A stretch of DNA of 49,709 nucleotides from Alphaproteobacteria bacterium (lineage in GTDB: Bacteria; Pseudomonadota; Alphaproteobacteria; Caulobacterales; Hyphomonadaceae): the NCBI GenBank assembly GCA_016125405.1, contig WGLW01000039.1, forward strand, positions 1 to 49,709, written 5' to 3'. The translations under genes were made by a program, and so were the position numbers. This document shows positions 25,512 through 34,252 of this stretch, piece after piece. Below the pieces are notes generated by a model. The model had not been told where the DNA came from, did no database searches, and saw only the letters and a list, made by a program, of their open reading frames with translations. Numbering within the stretch: the stretch's first letter is position 1; every line of letters starts with the position of its first letter.

Positions 25512-27686
25512 TCAAGCCGCGGGTTGATAGCCCGCAACGCCTGTCTGCCAGAGCAGGAAAGCGTAGGTGTCGGCCGCCTCATTGTCCTGCTGGGCGCGTG
25601 TCGAGCCGATGCCATGGCCGGCGTCGAAATCGACACGCAGCAGAATCGGCTTGTCCGAACTCGTCGCCGCCTGAAGCCGGGCCGTCATCTTGCCGACATG
25701 GAAGGGGCCCACACGCGGGTCGGTGACGCCAGTGGTCAGCAGGACGGCGGGATAGGCCACGCCATCCTTCACCGCCTGGTAGCTGTCGATCAGCTTCAGC
25801 GCCTGATAGCCGGACTTTACGTTGATCGCGCCCCATTCGGGTTCTTCGCCATAGCCGTTCGGCTCGGCGACATATCGCAGGGGGTCCGACCATCCGACGC
25901 CGTCGATCACGGCGGCAAAAAGATCGGGGCGTTCGGTAAGGGCGCGGCCCACCGTGATGCCGCCGGCGGATCGTCCGCCAATCGCCAGCTTCGAAGGCGA
26001 GGTATATTTTTTGGCGCACAGGTCTTCGCAGACATCGATCAGGTCGCGCCAGGTGTTGGCCTTGTTCATCAGCTGGCCGGCCTTGTGCCACTCCCGGCCG
26101 TACTCGCCCCCGCCACGCACATTGGCGTAGCCAACGATAAATCCGGCGTCGATCAGCGCCAGCGTCTTGCCCGCGAACGAGGGCGTATATGCCGAGATTC
26201 CATAGGAGCCGTAGGCCGAAATCCACGCCGGCGTACTTCCGTCAAGCTTCAGGCCTTTCTTGTAGATCAGGCTGTACGGGATCTTGGTCCCGTCGCGCGC
26301 GATCGCGAACGCCCGCTTGGTCTCGTAGGCGGCGACGCTGATCTTCGGCATCGGCGTCAGGCGTGTATCCGTGAAGTCGCCATCCGTGTCGATCTTCCAC
26401 ACGCCGGTCGGCTTCAGCCAGCCGCCATAGCTCACCAGCGCGCCGTCCTCGTCCGGGTTGGCGTAGATCGCGCCGATCGTGCCGTCGAAGGGCAGGGCGA
26501 ACTCGGTCACCGAGCCCTCGCGCGTCATGCGTTTCAGGCGATAGATGCCGCCGTCCATCACCGTGAGATAGAACCCGTCTTTCGCGCGCGCGAACCCCTC
26601 GATGACGGCCGGTCCCTGCGGCACGATCTGCCGCGACTGGGTGGGCGCGGAAATCGACGCTTTCAGGATACGCCCGCGCGGTGCGCCGTGGTTCGCCAGC
26701 ATGTAGATATCGCCGCCATCGATAGCGAAGTCCGTGATTTCGTCTTCGAATGTGGCGACCTGAACCCATTTGGGATTGCCGGCGATGATGTCCGCAACCG
26801 GGGCGATATAGATGCGGGACTCCGGCCGCACATCGCTCAGGAACAGGGCCGCGTGCGTCGCCCCGGCGAATGTCGCCACCATCGGCATCTGGATCTTTTC
26901 GTAAACGATGTTGGCAACCAGTCCGCGCTTCATCACGACGGGATCAGACGACGGATCGGTTCCGAGCTTGTGATAGCGCGCCTGGCTGTTGAGATAGCGC
27001 TCGGTCGATTCAGGCGGAGAGGTCAGCTGGTTGTAGAAGAAGCCGCTTCCATCATCGAGCCACTGCGGATTTCCGCTTTCCGTGTTGGGAATTGAATCCG
27101 GCAGATCCTTGCCGGAAGCCGTCACCAGGACGTGCAACACAGAATCCTCGCTGCCGTCTTTCGATAGCCCGTAAACAACATGGCTTCCGTCTGGCGACGC
27201 CTTCCACCAGTCCAGCGACACGTGTCCCGTTTTTCCGCCCAGCTTGGTCGGGTCGACCAGCACCCGTGTCTTGCCAGCAGATTTGACGAACAATCTGAAA
27301 TTGTCCGATCCCGCGGTGCGCTGCTGGTAGAACAGCTTGCCACCGGCGTTCTGCACACGGCCGGTCAGCACCGTGTCGCCGGAGAGTTGCTGAATGCGCT
27401 TCAGGAGTTTCGACCGGTTGGGAATGGCGTCGAGCACAGCGCGCGTGTGGGCGTTCTGCCCCTTGAGGAACGGCAACCAGTCCGGGTCCTTGTAGTTTTC
27501 CATCCAGCGGTAGGGATCGCTCAGCGTCTCGCCGAAATAGGTGTCCTTGACCACCTCGACCCGGGCGACCGGCGCCGGAGGGACTGCAGTTTGGGCGAAT
27601 GCCAGCCTCGGCGTGGCCGCCATGGCCAACGCACCGCTGCTGACGGCAAGAAAGTGTCGACGATTCAATTCAGCCCGCATCATCAT
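25512..27686 (-). CDS. Tat-exported prolyl oligopeptidase family protein (S9A)
   Basis: 724 aa. The N-terminus has a twin-arginine signal (NRRHFLAVSSGALAMAATP, cleavage near AFAQ). A seven-bladed propeller is followed by an alpha/beta-hydrolase domain with nucleophile Ser573 in GGRSAGG, Asp656 in VTDPRVG and His691 in AGHGIG. The YRWMENYKDPDWLPFLKGQN segment is typical of S9A. It cleaves short Pro-containing peptides, here outside the cytoplasm, probably for peptide nutrition. The family usually begins without Tat export, so folding before export is implied. Confidence 0.93.
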   Translation of the reverse strand: MMMRAELNRRHFLAVSSGALAMAATPRLAFAQTAVPPAPVARVEVVKDTYFGETLSDPYRWMENYKDPDWLPFLKGQNAHTRAVLDAIPNRSKLLKRIQQLSGDTVLTGRVQNAGGKLFYQQRTAGSDNFRLFVKSAGKTRVLVDPTKLGGKTGHVSLDWWKASPDGSHVVYGLSKDGSEDSVLHVLVTASGKDLPDSIPNTESGNPQWLDDGSGFFYNQLTSPPESTERYLNSQARYHKLGTDPSSDPVVMKRGLVANIVYEKIQMPMVATFAGATHAALFLSDVRPESRIYIAPVADIIAGNPKWVQVATFEDEITDFAIDGGDIYMLANHGAPRGRILKASISAPTQSRQIVPQGPAVIEGFARAKDGFYLTVMDGGIYRLKRMTREGSVTEFALPFDGTIGAIYANPDEDGALVSYGGWLKPTGVWKIDTDGDFTDTRLTPMPKISVAAYETKRAFAIARDGTKIPYSLIYKKGLKLDGSTPAWISAYGSYGISAYTPSFAGKTLALIDAGFIVGYANVRGGGEYGREWHKAGQLMNKANTWRDLIDVCEDLCAKKYTSPSKLAIGGRSAGGITVGRALTERPDLFAAVIDGVGWSDPLRYVAEPNGYGEEPEWGAINVKSGYQALKLIDSYQAVKDGVAYPAVLLTTGVTDPRVGPFHVGKMTARLQAATSSDKPILLRVDFDAGHGIGSTRAQQDNEAADTYAFLLWQTGVAGYQPAA

Positions 27687-27828
27687 CTCCCCGAAACGGC
27701 GATCTCAAGTTGCCGCATCCCTGGAATTGCTGCAAACCTGCAATGTCCTGTCTGCGCGGCCAGGGACGCGAATTAAGCAGACGCTAACGCTGCTGCGCTC
27801 TCCTGCGAACGGAGACCGAATCCTGCCG

Positions 27829-28530
27829 ATGAAGCTTTTCTCGATATTCGCCCCGCGGCGTTCCGAAGTTGCGCCGCCGGATGTCCCGCGCGAACCCGCG
27901 CTCCGGGCGGCCGAAGTGCTCGGCGTGCCGCTTTCCCACCTTACGCCCCAGGTCCGGGCGGCGTTCAACGCGATGATGGGCGAGGTCGACAATCTGCGGC
28001 TCGATGTCGAACAGTTGCGTTACAAGCTGGCTGAAGCCGAAAATGCAGCCGACCACGATCCCCTGGTTGCGGTTTACAATCGCCGGGCCTTCATGCGCGA
28101 GGCCTCCCGCGTTCTCGCGATGGTGCGCAGGCACGAGATCGAGGCCGGCCTGATCTATTTCGACCTGAATTCATTCAAGGAAATCAACGACCGGCACGGA
28201 CATCCGGCCGGCGATATGGTCCTCCGCGCGGTCGGCGAGACATTGCTGCGCCACACCCGCGAAACCGACATCGTCGGCCGCATCGGCGGCGACGAGTTCG
28301 CCGTCGTTCTAACCCACCTCAATCCCGAGGCTGCGCGGGCCAAGGCCGAAACGCTGGCGGCGGCGATCTGCACGGAAAAAGTTGTGTTTGAGGAAGAGGC
28401 GCTGTTCGTCAACGCAGCCTTCGGCGTGGCGGCGTTCCGGCCGGGCGACACCGCCGAGAAGACGCTGGCCGCCGCAGACGAGGCGATGTTCGCGGACAAG
28501 GCGCTGCACCGTCGCGCCGCGCGCGCATGA
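27829..28530 (+). CDS. Diguanylate cyclase (GGDEF) with product-inhibition site
   Basis: 233 aa from ATG 27829 (the frame is open upstream over the protease gene but that part is unlikely). Residues 1-70 have no sensor domain, only a helix pair with coiled-coil character (DNLRLDVEQLRYKLAEAENA). The GGDEF domain shows HDPLVAVYNRRAFM, LIYFDLNSFKEINDRHGH and the active GGDEF at 153-157, with an RxxD I-site (RETD, 144-147). It should make cyclic di-GMP and be self-limiting. Convergent with the DUF1194 gene, 13 bases apart. Confidence 0.92.
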   Translation: MKLFSIFAPRRSEVAPPDVPREPALRAAEVLGVPLSHLTPQVRAAFNAMMGEVDNLRLDVEQLRYKLAEAENAADHDPLVAVYNRRAFMREASRVLAMVRRHEIEAGLIYFDLNSFKEINDRHGHPAGDMVLRAVGETLLRHTRETDIVGRIGGDEFAVVLTHLNPEAARAKAETLAAAICTEKVVFEEEALFVNAAFGVAAFRPGDTAEKTLAAADEAMFADKALHRRAARA

Positions 28531-28543
28531 GCGGGCGATAAGC

Positions 28544-29431
28544 CTATCTCGGGAAACGGCCAAAGCCGCCAAACCGCCCGCCGCCCATCGCTTTTTCACC
28601 GGCGAAGCAGTCCATTTTCTCGGTGGGCAGTTTGAGCTGCACCTTAAGCGGACTCGCGCCAGGAGCAGGCGCCGGCGTTGCGCTGGCATACTCCACCGGC
28701 GCCGTGCCGGGCGGGTTCACCTCGTTTCCGGCGATTTCCAGAACCAGCTTCTTCCTCACTGTTCCCGCAAGCTGCTGAAGATCGAACACGGGCGCGATGA
28801 ACGACCCCTGACCGCCGATCACGCACTGCTTGTAGTACCGGTCGAGGTGGTCGATGTCGTAGAATTCCTTGGGCCTTTCCAGCATGATTGGCAGCCCGTT
28901 GACGGTGAACCCGCGTTTCACCACGTCATCGCGCGCCTGCTCGACCGGCGGACCTGCATTGTTCGGCCCATCGCCCGAAACGTCGATGACGCGGCGGTGC
29001 GAGGTGATGTCGTTCTTGTCGATCAGGTCGGCGGCCGAATAGAGCGCATTGGAGATCGACGTGCGTGACAGGCTGCTGATCTGCTCGTTCGCCAGCTTGT
29101 CGGCGAAGGCGCGGGCGCTTTCCGGGCCGTCGATGATGGTCCAGGGGATCAGGACGATGGGTTCGAAATCCCCGCCCCATTCCATGTAGGTCACGGCGAT
29201 CTTGCCCTCGGGGCCGGACCGGATCGCTTCGCCGACATCCTTGTGCCGGAAGGCGTCGACATAGCCCATCCGCTGCAGGGTGTGTTCGTCGTAGTCCATC
29301 GACTGCGAGATATCGACGGCGAGCACCAGCTCCACATCGACCTGTTCCCGCTGCTGTTGCGGGCTTGCGGCGGGCGTGATGGCGGCGGCGGCCAGCGAGG
29401 CGGCGCCAAGAATGCGGTAGAGAAGTCTCAC
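28544..29431 (-). CDS. DUF1194 von Willebrand-type secreted protein
   Basis: 295 aa from GTG 29431 (GGGAG 6 bases upstream); the ATG at 29485 would add 18 residues before the signal peptide. A secretion signal spans about 1-25. DUF1194 core: VDVELVLAVDISQSMDYDE carries a MIDAS DxSxS, followed by GKIAVTYMEWGG, RTSISNALYSAADLID, VIDVSGDGPNN and ERPKEFYDIDHLDRYYKQCVIGG. DUF1194 proteins are predicted metal-dependent adhesion-type domains with unknown partners. The C-terminus is Pro/Gly-rich (AMGGGRFGGFGRFPR). Confidence 0.85.
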   Translation of the reverse strand: MRLLYRILGAASLAAAAITPAASPQQQREQVDVELVLAVDISQSMDYDEHTLQRMGYVDAFRHKDVGEAIRSGPEGKIAVTYMEWGGDFEPIVLIPWTIIDGPESARAFADKLANEQISSLSRTSISNALYSAADLIDKNDITSHRRVIDVSGDGPNNAGPPVEQARDDVVKRGFTVNGLPIMLERPKEFYDIDHLDRYYKQCVIGGQGSFIAPVFDLQQLAGTVRKKLVLEIAGNEVNPPGTAPVEYASATPAPAPGASPLKVQLKLPTEKMDCFAGEKAMGGGRFGGFGRFPR

Positions 29432-29579
29432 GGCCGGCTCCCGGTCATTGGGGGACAGCTTGACCGCCAACCTTGCGGCAGGCAAGCGCCGCGCTGATGG
29501 CTATGCATCACGAAACCACGAGGGCCAGCGCGCGAAGGTCGGTGCGCTGGGCCGGTAACGGAAATGGCGGCTGCGCTGA

Positions 29580-30269
29580 TCAGGCCAGCGCGAAGTCGAC
29601 CAGGGCCGCCGCGTGTATCTCCAGCGTGTCGTAACCCGGCAGGCCAGCGTCCGTTGGCGGAAACAGCATGCCGATTTCCGTGCAGCCGAAAATCACCGAG
29701 TCCGCGCCGGTCTCGCCGGCCGCATCGATCATGCCGCGAACCCGCGCCCGCGCGGCCTCCGTCACCACGCCTTTCACCAGCTCGTCATAGATGACGGCGT
29801 GCAGCGCCTCGCGATCCTGCTTTTCCGGAACAACGGCCTCCAGTCCTTTCGCGGCAAGATGCTCGCGCATGAAGGCGTCTTCCATGGTGAAGCGCGTTCC
29901 CAGCAGCAGGGGACGCGAACGCGCCTCGCGCCGCAAGGCAGTCGCCAGCGCATCGCCGATATGGAGGAGAGGCGTATCCACCGCGTCCGTCACGGCCCCG
30001 GCGACCTTGTGCATCGTGTTCGCGCCGATGGCGATGACGTCCGCCCCCGCCCGTTCAAGCGATCTGGCCGCGTCCGCCATGAGCTGTCCGGCCTCGGCCC
30101 AGCGGCCTTCGGCCTGCATGACGGCCAGGGGCGCAAAGTCGATGGAAAACACGGTCACCTGCGCGGAATGCAGCCCGCCAAGCCGGTCGACGGTCATCTG
30201 GTTGATGCGGTCGTAATAGAGCCGCGAGGACTGCCAGCTCATGCCGCCGATTAGGCCGATGGTGCGCAT
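29580..30269 (-). CDS. Aspartate/glutamate racemase family protein (YgeA-like)
   Basis: 229 aa. MRTIGLIGGMSWQSSRLYY is the signature start of the YgeA group. The first catalytic cysteine of classical racemases is replaced by Thr85 (IGANTMHKV) while the second, Cys196 (FGCTEIGML), is kept, as in E. coli YgeA, which acts on L- or D-forms of homoserine and glutamate weakly. Substrate here is unknown. Transcribed in the same direction as the transglutaminase-like gene, 39 bases before it in reading order. Confidence 0.85.
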   Translation of the reverse strand: MRTIGLIGGMSWQSSRLYYDRINQMTVDRLGGLHSAQVTVFSIDFAPLAVMQAEGRWAEAGQLMADAARSLERAGADVIAIGANTMHKVAGAVTDAVDTPLLHIGDALATALRREARSRPLLLGTRFTMEDAFMREHLAAKGLEAVVPEKQDREALHAVIYDELVKGVVTEAARARVRGMIDAAGETGADSVIFGCTEIGMLFPPTDAGLPGYDTLEIHAAALVDFALA

Positions 30270-30308
30270 GGAGATACTCCCGCCGTCACCTGTCGCCTAG
30301 CACGGGGG

Positions 30309-31154
30309 TCAGGCGGTCTTCCAGACGTCCACCTCGATATGCATCGAGGAGGCGACGCCCATGCCCTCGAATGTGCCGGAAATCGGCGTGAGATCCGTTC
30401 CCTGGGAGGCTGACGCGATGGGGATCAGGTCGCCGTCGTCGACCAGGCCGTTGGTGGCGTCCAGTTCGATCCATCCGACGGCGGGAATGTAGGTTTCCGC
30501 CCAGGCGTGAGGGCTCGATGATCCGGGGGCCGCGTTGGGCGTGAAGACATATCCCGTAACGAAGCGTCCGGCGAAGCCGAGGCTGCGGGCGCAGGCGATC
30601 ATCAGCTCGGCGAAATCGCGGCAGGTGCCGGAATGCAGACGCAGGGTCTCCTGCGGCGTCTGCACGCCGGGCTCGTAACGCGGCCGGTAGTCGAACTCGT
30701 GGCGGATGCGCGCGGCGCATTCGAGCAGCCGTTCATAGGGCGACTTGTCCGCCGGTCCATCCGACCGGCCGATCCAGCCGAGAACTGCGGCTCGCGTTTC
30801 CGGATCAATGTCGGTGAAGGGAAAGAGCACGTGCAGTTCGTGGGGTGAATAGAACATCTCGCCGATCTCCAGCAGCCTGCGGCGCTGGCTCTCGCTCCGC
30901 GGAAAGGTCTCCACGTCGAGTTCGCTGATTATCTCCAGCTTCTGCGTCTGTCCCTCGAACCGGGCGATGGCGACCGAATTACCGTAAAGATCGTTGCGCC
31001 AGACCACGTCCGCCGGCGGCGACAGGCTGAGACGCGAGGCGTTGAGTTTCATCCGGTGGTCCGCCCGCGGGCGCAGGTAAAGGGTGTGCGGACCAAGGCT
31101 CGCCGGCGCGGAGAAGGTGTAGGTCGTCGCGTGGCGTATCTGGAAGAGAGACAT
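30309..31154 (-). CDS. Transglutaminase-like protease-fold protein
   Basis: 281 aa from ATG 31154; an upstream in-frame extension to 31436 has no RBS. N-terminal beta domain (bacterial transglutaminase-like N-terminal) then the papain-like core with Cys178 (SGTCRDFAELM), His216 (SPHAWAETY) and Asp232 (ELDATNG). Proteins of this COG1305 type are often cysteine proteases or peptide amidases, sometimes near circular-peptide or ATP-grasp/alpha-E genes; none of those is next to it here. Which peptide it cuts is unknown. Confidence 0.88.
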   Translation of the reverse strand: MSLFQIRHATTYTFSAPASLGPHTLYLRPRADHRMKLNASRLSLSPPADVVWRNDLYGNSVAIARFEGQTQKLEIISELDVETFPRSESQRRRLLEIGEMFYSPHELHVLFPFTDIDPETRAAVLGWIGRSDGPADKSPYERLLECAARIRHEFDYRPRYEPGVQTPQETLRLHSGTCRDFAELMIACARSLGFAGRFVTGYVFTPNAAPGSSSPHAWAETYIPAVGWIELDATNGLVDDGDLIPIASASQGTDLTPISGTFEGMGVASSMHIEVDVWKTA

Positions 31155-31463
31155 TTTCGGGCTCGGGACGCGGTAAATGCGGGCTGAAAACGCCCGCTCC
31201 GGGGCTATGTTCCCCCGGTATCGCGGGTCCCCGCAAACCTTGACCTTCCGGCGAGCGGGGGGTAGGGAACCGCCCTTCAGCGCAGACGCCAGCCGTACTG
31301 CGCCTTGACCGGGACGCCCCCCGCCCACCGTTGGTGGACCAAGCGGACGAGCCCGACGAGGTCCCCCGCTCAGCGCGTTGCGCCCGGCGGGGCGTTTGGC
31401 GTTTGGCGTTTGGGCTATGGACCACCACGTTTCCACCCATCGGGGCAGGAAACAGGAGCTGCA
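31155..31463. other. Intergenic region before ffh
   Basis: 309 bases without a supported gene. A dyad CCGGGG/CCCCGG (about 31199-31219) and three direct copies of GGCGTTT (31391-31411) are visible; the ffh RBS AGGAG lies at the right end. I see no SRP RNA or other structured RNA, and no strong sigma-70 promoter. Confidence 0.5.
31391..31411. repeat. Three tandem GGCGTTT heptamers
   Basis: Exactly three copies of GGCGTTT in a row, 53 bases before the ffh start. Three units is enough to be noticed but could be slippage without function. Confidence 0.8.
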
Positions 31464-32963
31464 ATGTTCGACGCGCTGACAGACAGGCTTTCAAGCGTCT
31501 TCGACACCCTCACGGGCCGTGGGTCGCTGTCGGAAAAGGACGTCAGCGAAGCCCTGCGCGAAATCCGCGTGGCGCTGCTGGAAGCCGACGTCGCCCTGCC
31601 GGTGGTCAGGAAATTCATCGACGACGTTCGCCCGAAGGCGGTCGGCGAGGATGTGATCCGTTCGATCAAGCCCGGCCAGCTCGTGGTCAAGATCGTCCAT
31701 GACGAGCTGGTCGAGGTGCTCGGCGGCGAGGAAGAGCCCGAACGCCTTCGCATCGACAGCCCCCCGGCGGTCATCATGATGGCCGGCCTGCAGGGGTCCG
31801 GCAAAACCACCACCACGGGCAAGCTGGCGAAGCGCCTCAAGGAGCAGGAGCGCAAGAAGGTCCTGCTCGCCTCGCTCGACACGCGCCGTCCGGCGGCGAT
31901 GGAGCAGCTGCGCGTTCTGGCCGAGCAGGCCGGCGTCGAAAGCCTGCCGATCGTGGCCGGGCAGTTGCCGCCGGATATCGCGCGCCGCGCCATCAACGCC
32001 GCCAAGTTGGGCGGCTTCGACGTGATCATTCTCGACACCGCCGGCCGCACCACGCTCGACGAGCAGATGATGAACGAGGCGGCCGAGATCGCCGCCATCG
32101 CCAGGCCGCAGGAAACCCTTCTGGTCGCCGACGCCCTCACGGGCCAGGACGCGGTCGAAACCGCACGGCGCTTCCATGAGCGCCTGCCGCTTACCGGTCT
32201 CGTGCTGACGCGGATGGATGGCGACGGACGCGGCGGCGCGGCGCTCTCGATGCGCGCCGTCACCGGCCTGCCGATCCGTTTCATGGGCGTCGGGGAAAAG
32301 CTCGACGGCCTCGATGTCTTCGACGCCCGCCGCGTCGCCGGCCGCATCCTTGGACAGGGCGACATCGTCTCGCTGGTCGAAAAGGCCCGCGCCGAAATCG
32401 ACCAGGCCGAGGCCGAGCGCGTCGCGAAGAAGATGGCCAAGGGCCAGTTCGACCTTGAGGACCTCGCCAAGCAGCTTGACCAGCTTCAGAAGATGGGCGG
32501 GCTCGGCGGCCTCATGGGCATGCTCCCCGGCGCCCGCAAGGCGCAGGAGGCGATGGCGGCCGCCAACATGAACGACAAGTCGGTGGCCCGGCAGATCGCC
32601 ATCATCCGCTCGATGACCCCGAAGGAGCGCAGGAAGCCTGACATCCTGCAGGCTTCGCGCAAGCGCCGCATCGCGGCCGGCGCCGGGGTCGAGGTCGCCG
32701 AAGTCAACCGCGTGCTCAAGATGCACCGCGGCATGGCCGACATGATGAAGAAGGTCGGCAAGGGCGGCATGAAGGGCATGGCCAAGGCCATGGGCTCGAT
32801 GATGGGCGGCGCCGTCCAGCCGGGTCAGGGTCCCCAGATCAACCAGGCGCAGCTCAAGGGCCTGCAGGGGCTCGGCGGCCCCAACCAGGGCGGCGGTCTT
32901 CCGGGCGGCTTGCCCGGCCTCGGCGGCGGCCTGCCGGGGCTTGGAGGGGACAAGAAGAAATGA
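31464..32963 (+). CDS. ffh: Signal recognition particle GTPase (Ffh/SRP54)
   Basis: 499 aa, longer than usual through a C-terminal glycine-rich tail. N domain 1-90, G domain with GLQGSGKTTTTGKLA (P-loop), DTRRPAA and DTAGRTTLDE, then the methionine-rich M domain (QLDQLQKMGGLGGLMGML and MHRGMADMMKKVGKGGMK) that binds SRP RNA and signal sequences. The tail (about 455-499) is a run of Gly/Leu/Pro repeats ending DKKK. ATG 31464 follows AGGAG by 7 bases. First gene of the ffh-CM-rpsP-GNAT-rimM run. Confidence 0.97.
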   Translation: MFDALTDRLSSVFDTLTGRGSLSEKDVSEALREIRVALLEADVALPVVRKFIDDVRPKAVGEDVIRSIKPGQLVVKIVHDELVEVLGGEEEPERLRIDSPPAVIMMAGLQGSGKTTTTGKLAKRLKEQERKKVLLASLDTRRPAAMEQLRVLAEQAGVESLPIVAGQLPPDIARRAINAAKLGGFDVIILDTAGRTTLDEQMMNEAAEIAAIARPQETLLVADALTGQDAVETARRFHERLPLTGLVLTRMDGDGRGGAALSMRAVTGLPIRFMGVGEKLDGLDVFDARRVAGRILGQGDIVSLVEKARAEIDQAEAERVAKKMAKGQFDLEDLAKQLDQLQKMGGLGGLMGMLPGARKAQEAMAAANMNDKSVARQIAIIRSMTPKERRKPDILQASRKRRIAAGAGVEVAEVNRVLKMHRGMADMMKKVGKGGMKGMAKAMGSMMGGAVQPGQGPQINQAQLKGLQGLGGPNQGGGLPGGLPGLGGGLPGLGGDKKK

Positions 32964-33262
32964 GCAATCCGACCATTGATCCCATGACCGAACTCAAGCG
33001 CCTGCGCGGTTCGATCGACAATATCGACGCCGCCGTCGTCCATATGCTGGCCGAGCGCTTCAAGGCGACCAAAGCGGTGGGCCAGCTCAAGGCCGAGCAC
33101 AAACTGCCGCCGGCCGACAAGGCGCGCGAGGGCGAACAGATCGAGCGCCTGCGCCGGCTTGCGAAGGAAGCCGATCTCGATCCCGATTTCGCCGAGAAGT
33201 TTCTCAATTTCATCGTGACGGAAGTGATCCGCCATCACGAGAAACTGCAGGGCAAGCCATGA
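32960..33262 (+). CDS. Chorismate mutase, AroQ type
   Basis: 100 aa of an all-helical AroQ fold: ELKRLRGSIDNIDAAVVHMLAERF (helix 1 with the active-site Arg), then KATKAVGQLKAEHKLPPADKARE (helix with Lys/Arg), and VTEVIRHHEKLQ. It converts chorismate to prephenate for Phe/Tyr. The start overlaps the ffh stop in ATGA. Such a CM gene between ffh and rpsP occurs in various alphaproteobacteria. No aromatic-synthesis gene is nearby. Confidence 0.92.
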   Translation: MSNPTIDPMTELKRLRGSIDNIDAAVVHMLAERFKATKAVGQLKAEHKLPPADKAREGEQIERLRRLAKEADLDPDFAEKFLNFIVTEVIRHHEKLQGKP

Positions 33263-33322
33263 CGGCGCCTGCACAGATCCGATCCAACCCACTCAAGACA
33301 GACCACCTGAAAGGCTAGTGAC

Positions 33323-33742
33323 ATGTCCCTGAAAATCCGTCTCGCGCGCGGCGGCTCCGCCCATCGCCCGTACTACCGCATCGTCGTCGCCGACTCGCGC
33401 AGCCCGCGCGACGGCAAGTTCATCGACCGCATCGGCGCCTATGACCCGCTGCTGCCGAAGGACAACGAAAAGCGCGTCGTCATCGAAATCGAGAAAGCCA
33501 AGGAATGGCTCGCCAAGGGCGCGACGCCGACCGACCGCGTCGCCCGTTTCCTCGCCGCCGCCGGCCTGGTGAAGTGGGAGCACGGCCAGAACCCGAAACG
33601 CGCCGAACCGGGTGAGAAAGCCAAGACCCGTGCAGCCGAGAAGGCCGAACGCGGAGAGGCCCGCAAGCAGGCGATCGAGGACGCCAAGAACGCTCCTGCT
33701 GAAGAAGCTGCGCCCGCCGAAGAAGCCGCTTCGGCCGAGTAG
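33323..33742 (+). CDS. rpsP: 30S ribosomal protein S16
   Basis: 139 aa. The S16 core (1-85) is clear: [39 protein letters not shown] and [20 protein letters not shown]. Beyond it is an Ala/Glu/Lys-rich charged extension (about 90-139) longer than in E. coli S16 and probably flexible; extensions of this type are frequent in alphaproteobacteria. AAAGG lies about 10 bases before ATG 33323. Confidence 0.97.
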   Translation: MSLKIRLARGGSAHRPYYRIVVADSRSPRDGKFIDRIGAYDPLLPKDNEKRVVIEIEKAKEWLAKGATPTDRVARFLAAAGLVKWEHGQNPKRAEPGEKAKTRAAEKAERGEARKQAIEDAKNAPAEEAAPAEEAASAE

Positions 33743-33748
33743 GCCCAC

Positions 33749-34252
33749 TTGGCGCTCGCCATACGCGACGCCGCGACGGACGGGAGGGACGAGGATTTCA
33801 TCCTCGCCCTCAACGCCGCCTGCACGCCGGCCGTCAGCGACCTGACGCGGGACGACCTGCGCGAGATCGCCGCCGCCGCACATCGCGTGCTGGTCGCGGA
33901 ATCTGAAAACGGTCCCTGCGGGTTCGTCATCCTGATGCGGCCGGCGGCCCCCTATCCGAGCGACAACTACGCCTGGTTCGAGCGGCGCTTTGCCAACCAC
34001 CTCTATGTCGACCGCATCGCCATAGACGCTTCCGCACGCGGGCAGGGCGTTGGCCGCGCGCTCTATGGCGAGGCGATGAAGATCGCCGCCGCAAACGGTG
34101 ACGAGCGCATCACCGCCGAGGTCAATGTCGAACCGCCCAATCCGCAAAGCATGAGCTTTCACGTGGCGATGGGCTTTCGTCATCTGGTGACCCGGCCTTC
34201 GCGCTCCGGCAAGATCGTGGCCATGCTCGAACGTCCGCTGGATCGCAGGTGA
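33749..34252 (+). CDS. GNAT-family acetyltransferase
   Basis: 167 aa, starting at TTG 33749, 6 bases after the rpsP stop. GNAT fold: NHLYVDRIAIDASARGQGVGRALYGEA holds the acetyl-CoA P-loop motif (RGQGVGRA), preceded by VLVAESENGPCGFVILM. The C-terminus FHVAMGFRHL is typical. It sits between rpsP and rimM, so a ribosomal or translation-related target is possible but not shown. Its stop overlaps the rimM GTG start by 4 bases. Confidence 0.8.
   Translation: MALAIRDAATDGRDEDFILALNAACTPAVSDLTRDDLREIAAAAHRVLVAESENGPCGFVILMRPAAPYPSDNYAWFERRFANHLYVDRIAIDASARGQGVGRALYGEAMKIAAANGDERITAEVNVEPPNPQSMSFHVAMGFRHLVTRPSRSGKIVAMLERPLDRR

Noticed and set aside
25524-27095. 523-codon plus-strand frame
   Set aside because: Shadow of the prolyl oligopeptidase gene; GC-rich codon bias keeps the opposite frame open.
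31155-31463. Possible SRP RNA gene next to ffh
   Set aside because: None of the conserved SRP RNA loop sequence is present in this region on either strand.
31415-32726. Two long minus-strand frames over ffh
   Set aside because: Antisense to the well-conserved SRP GTPase; no domain or start signal.
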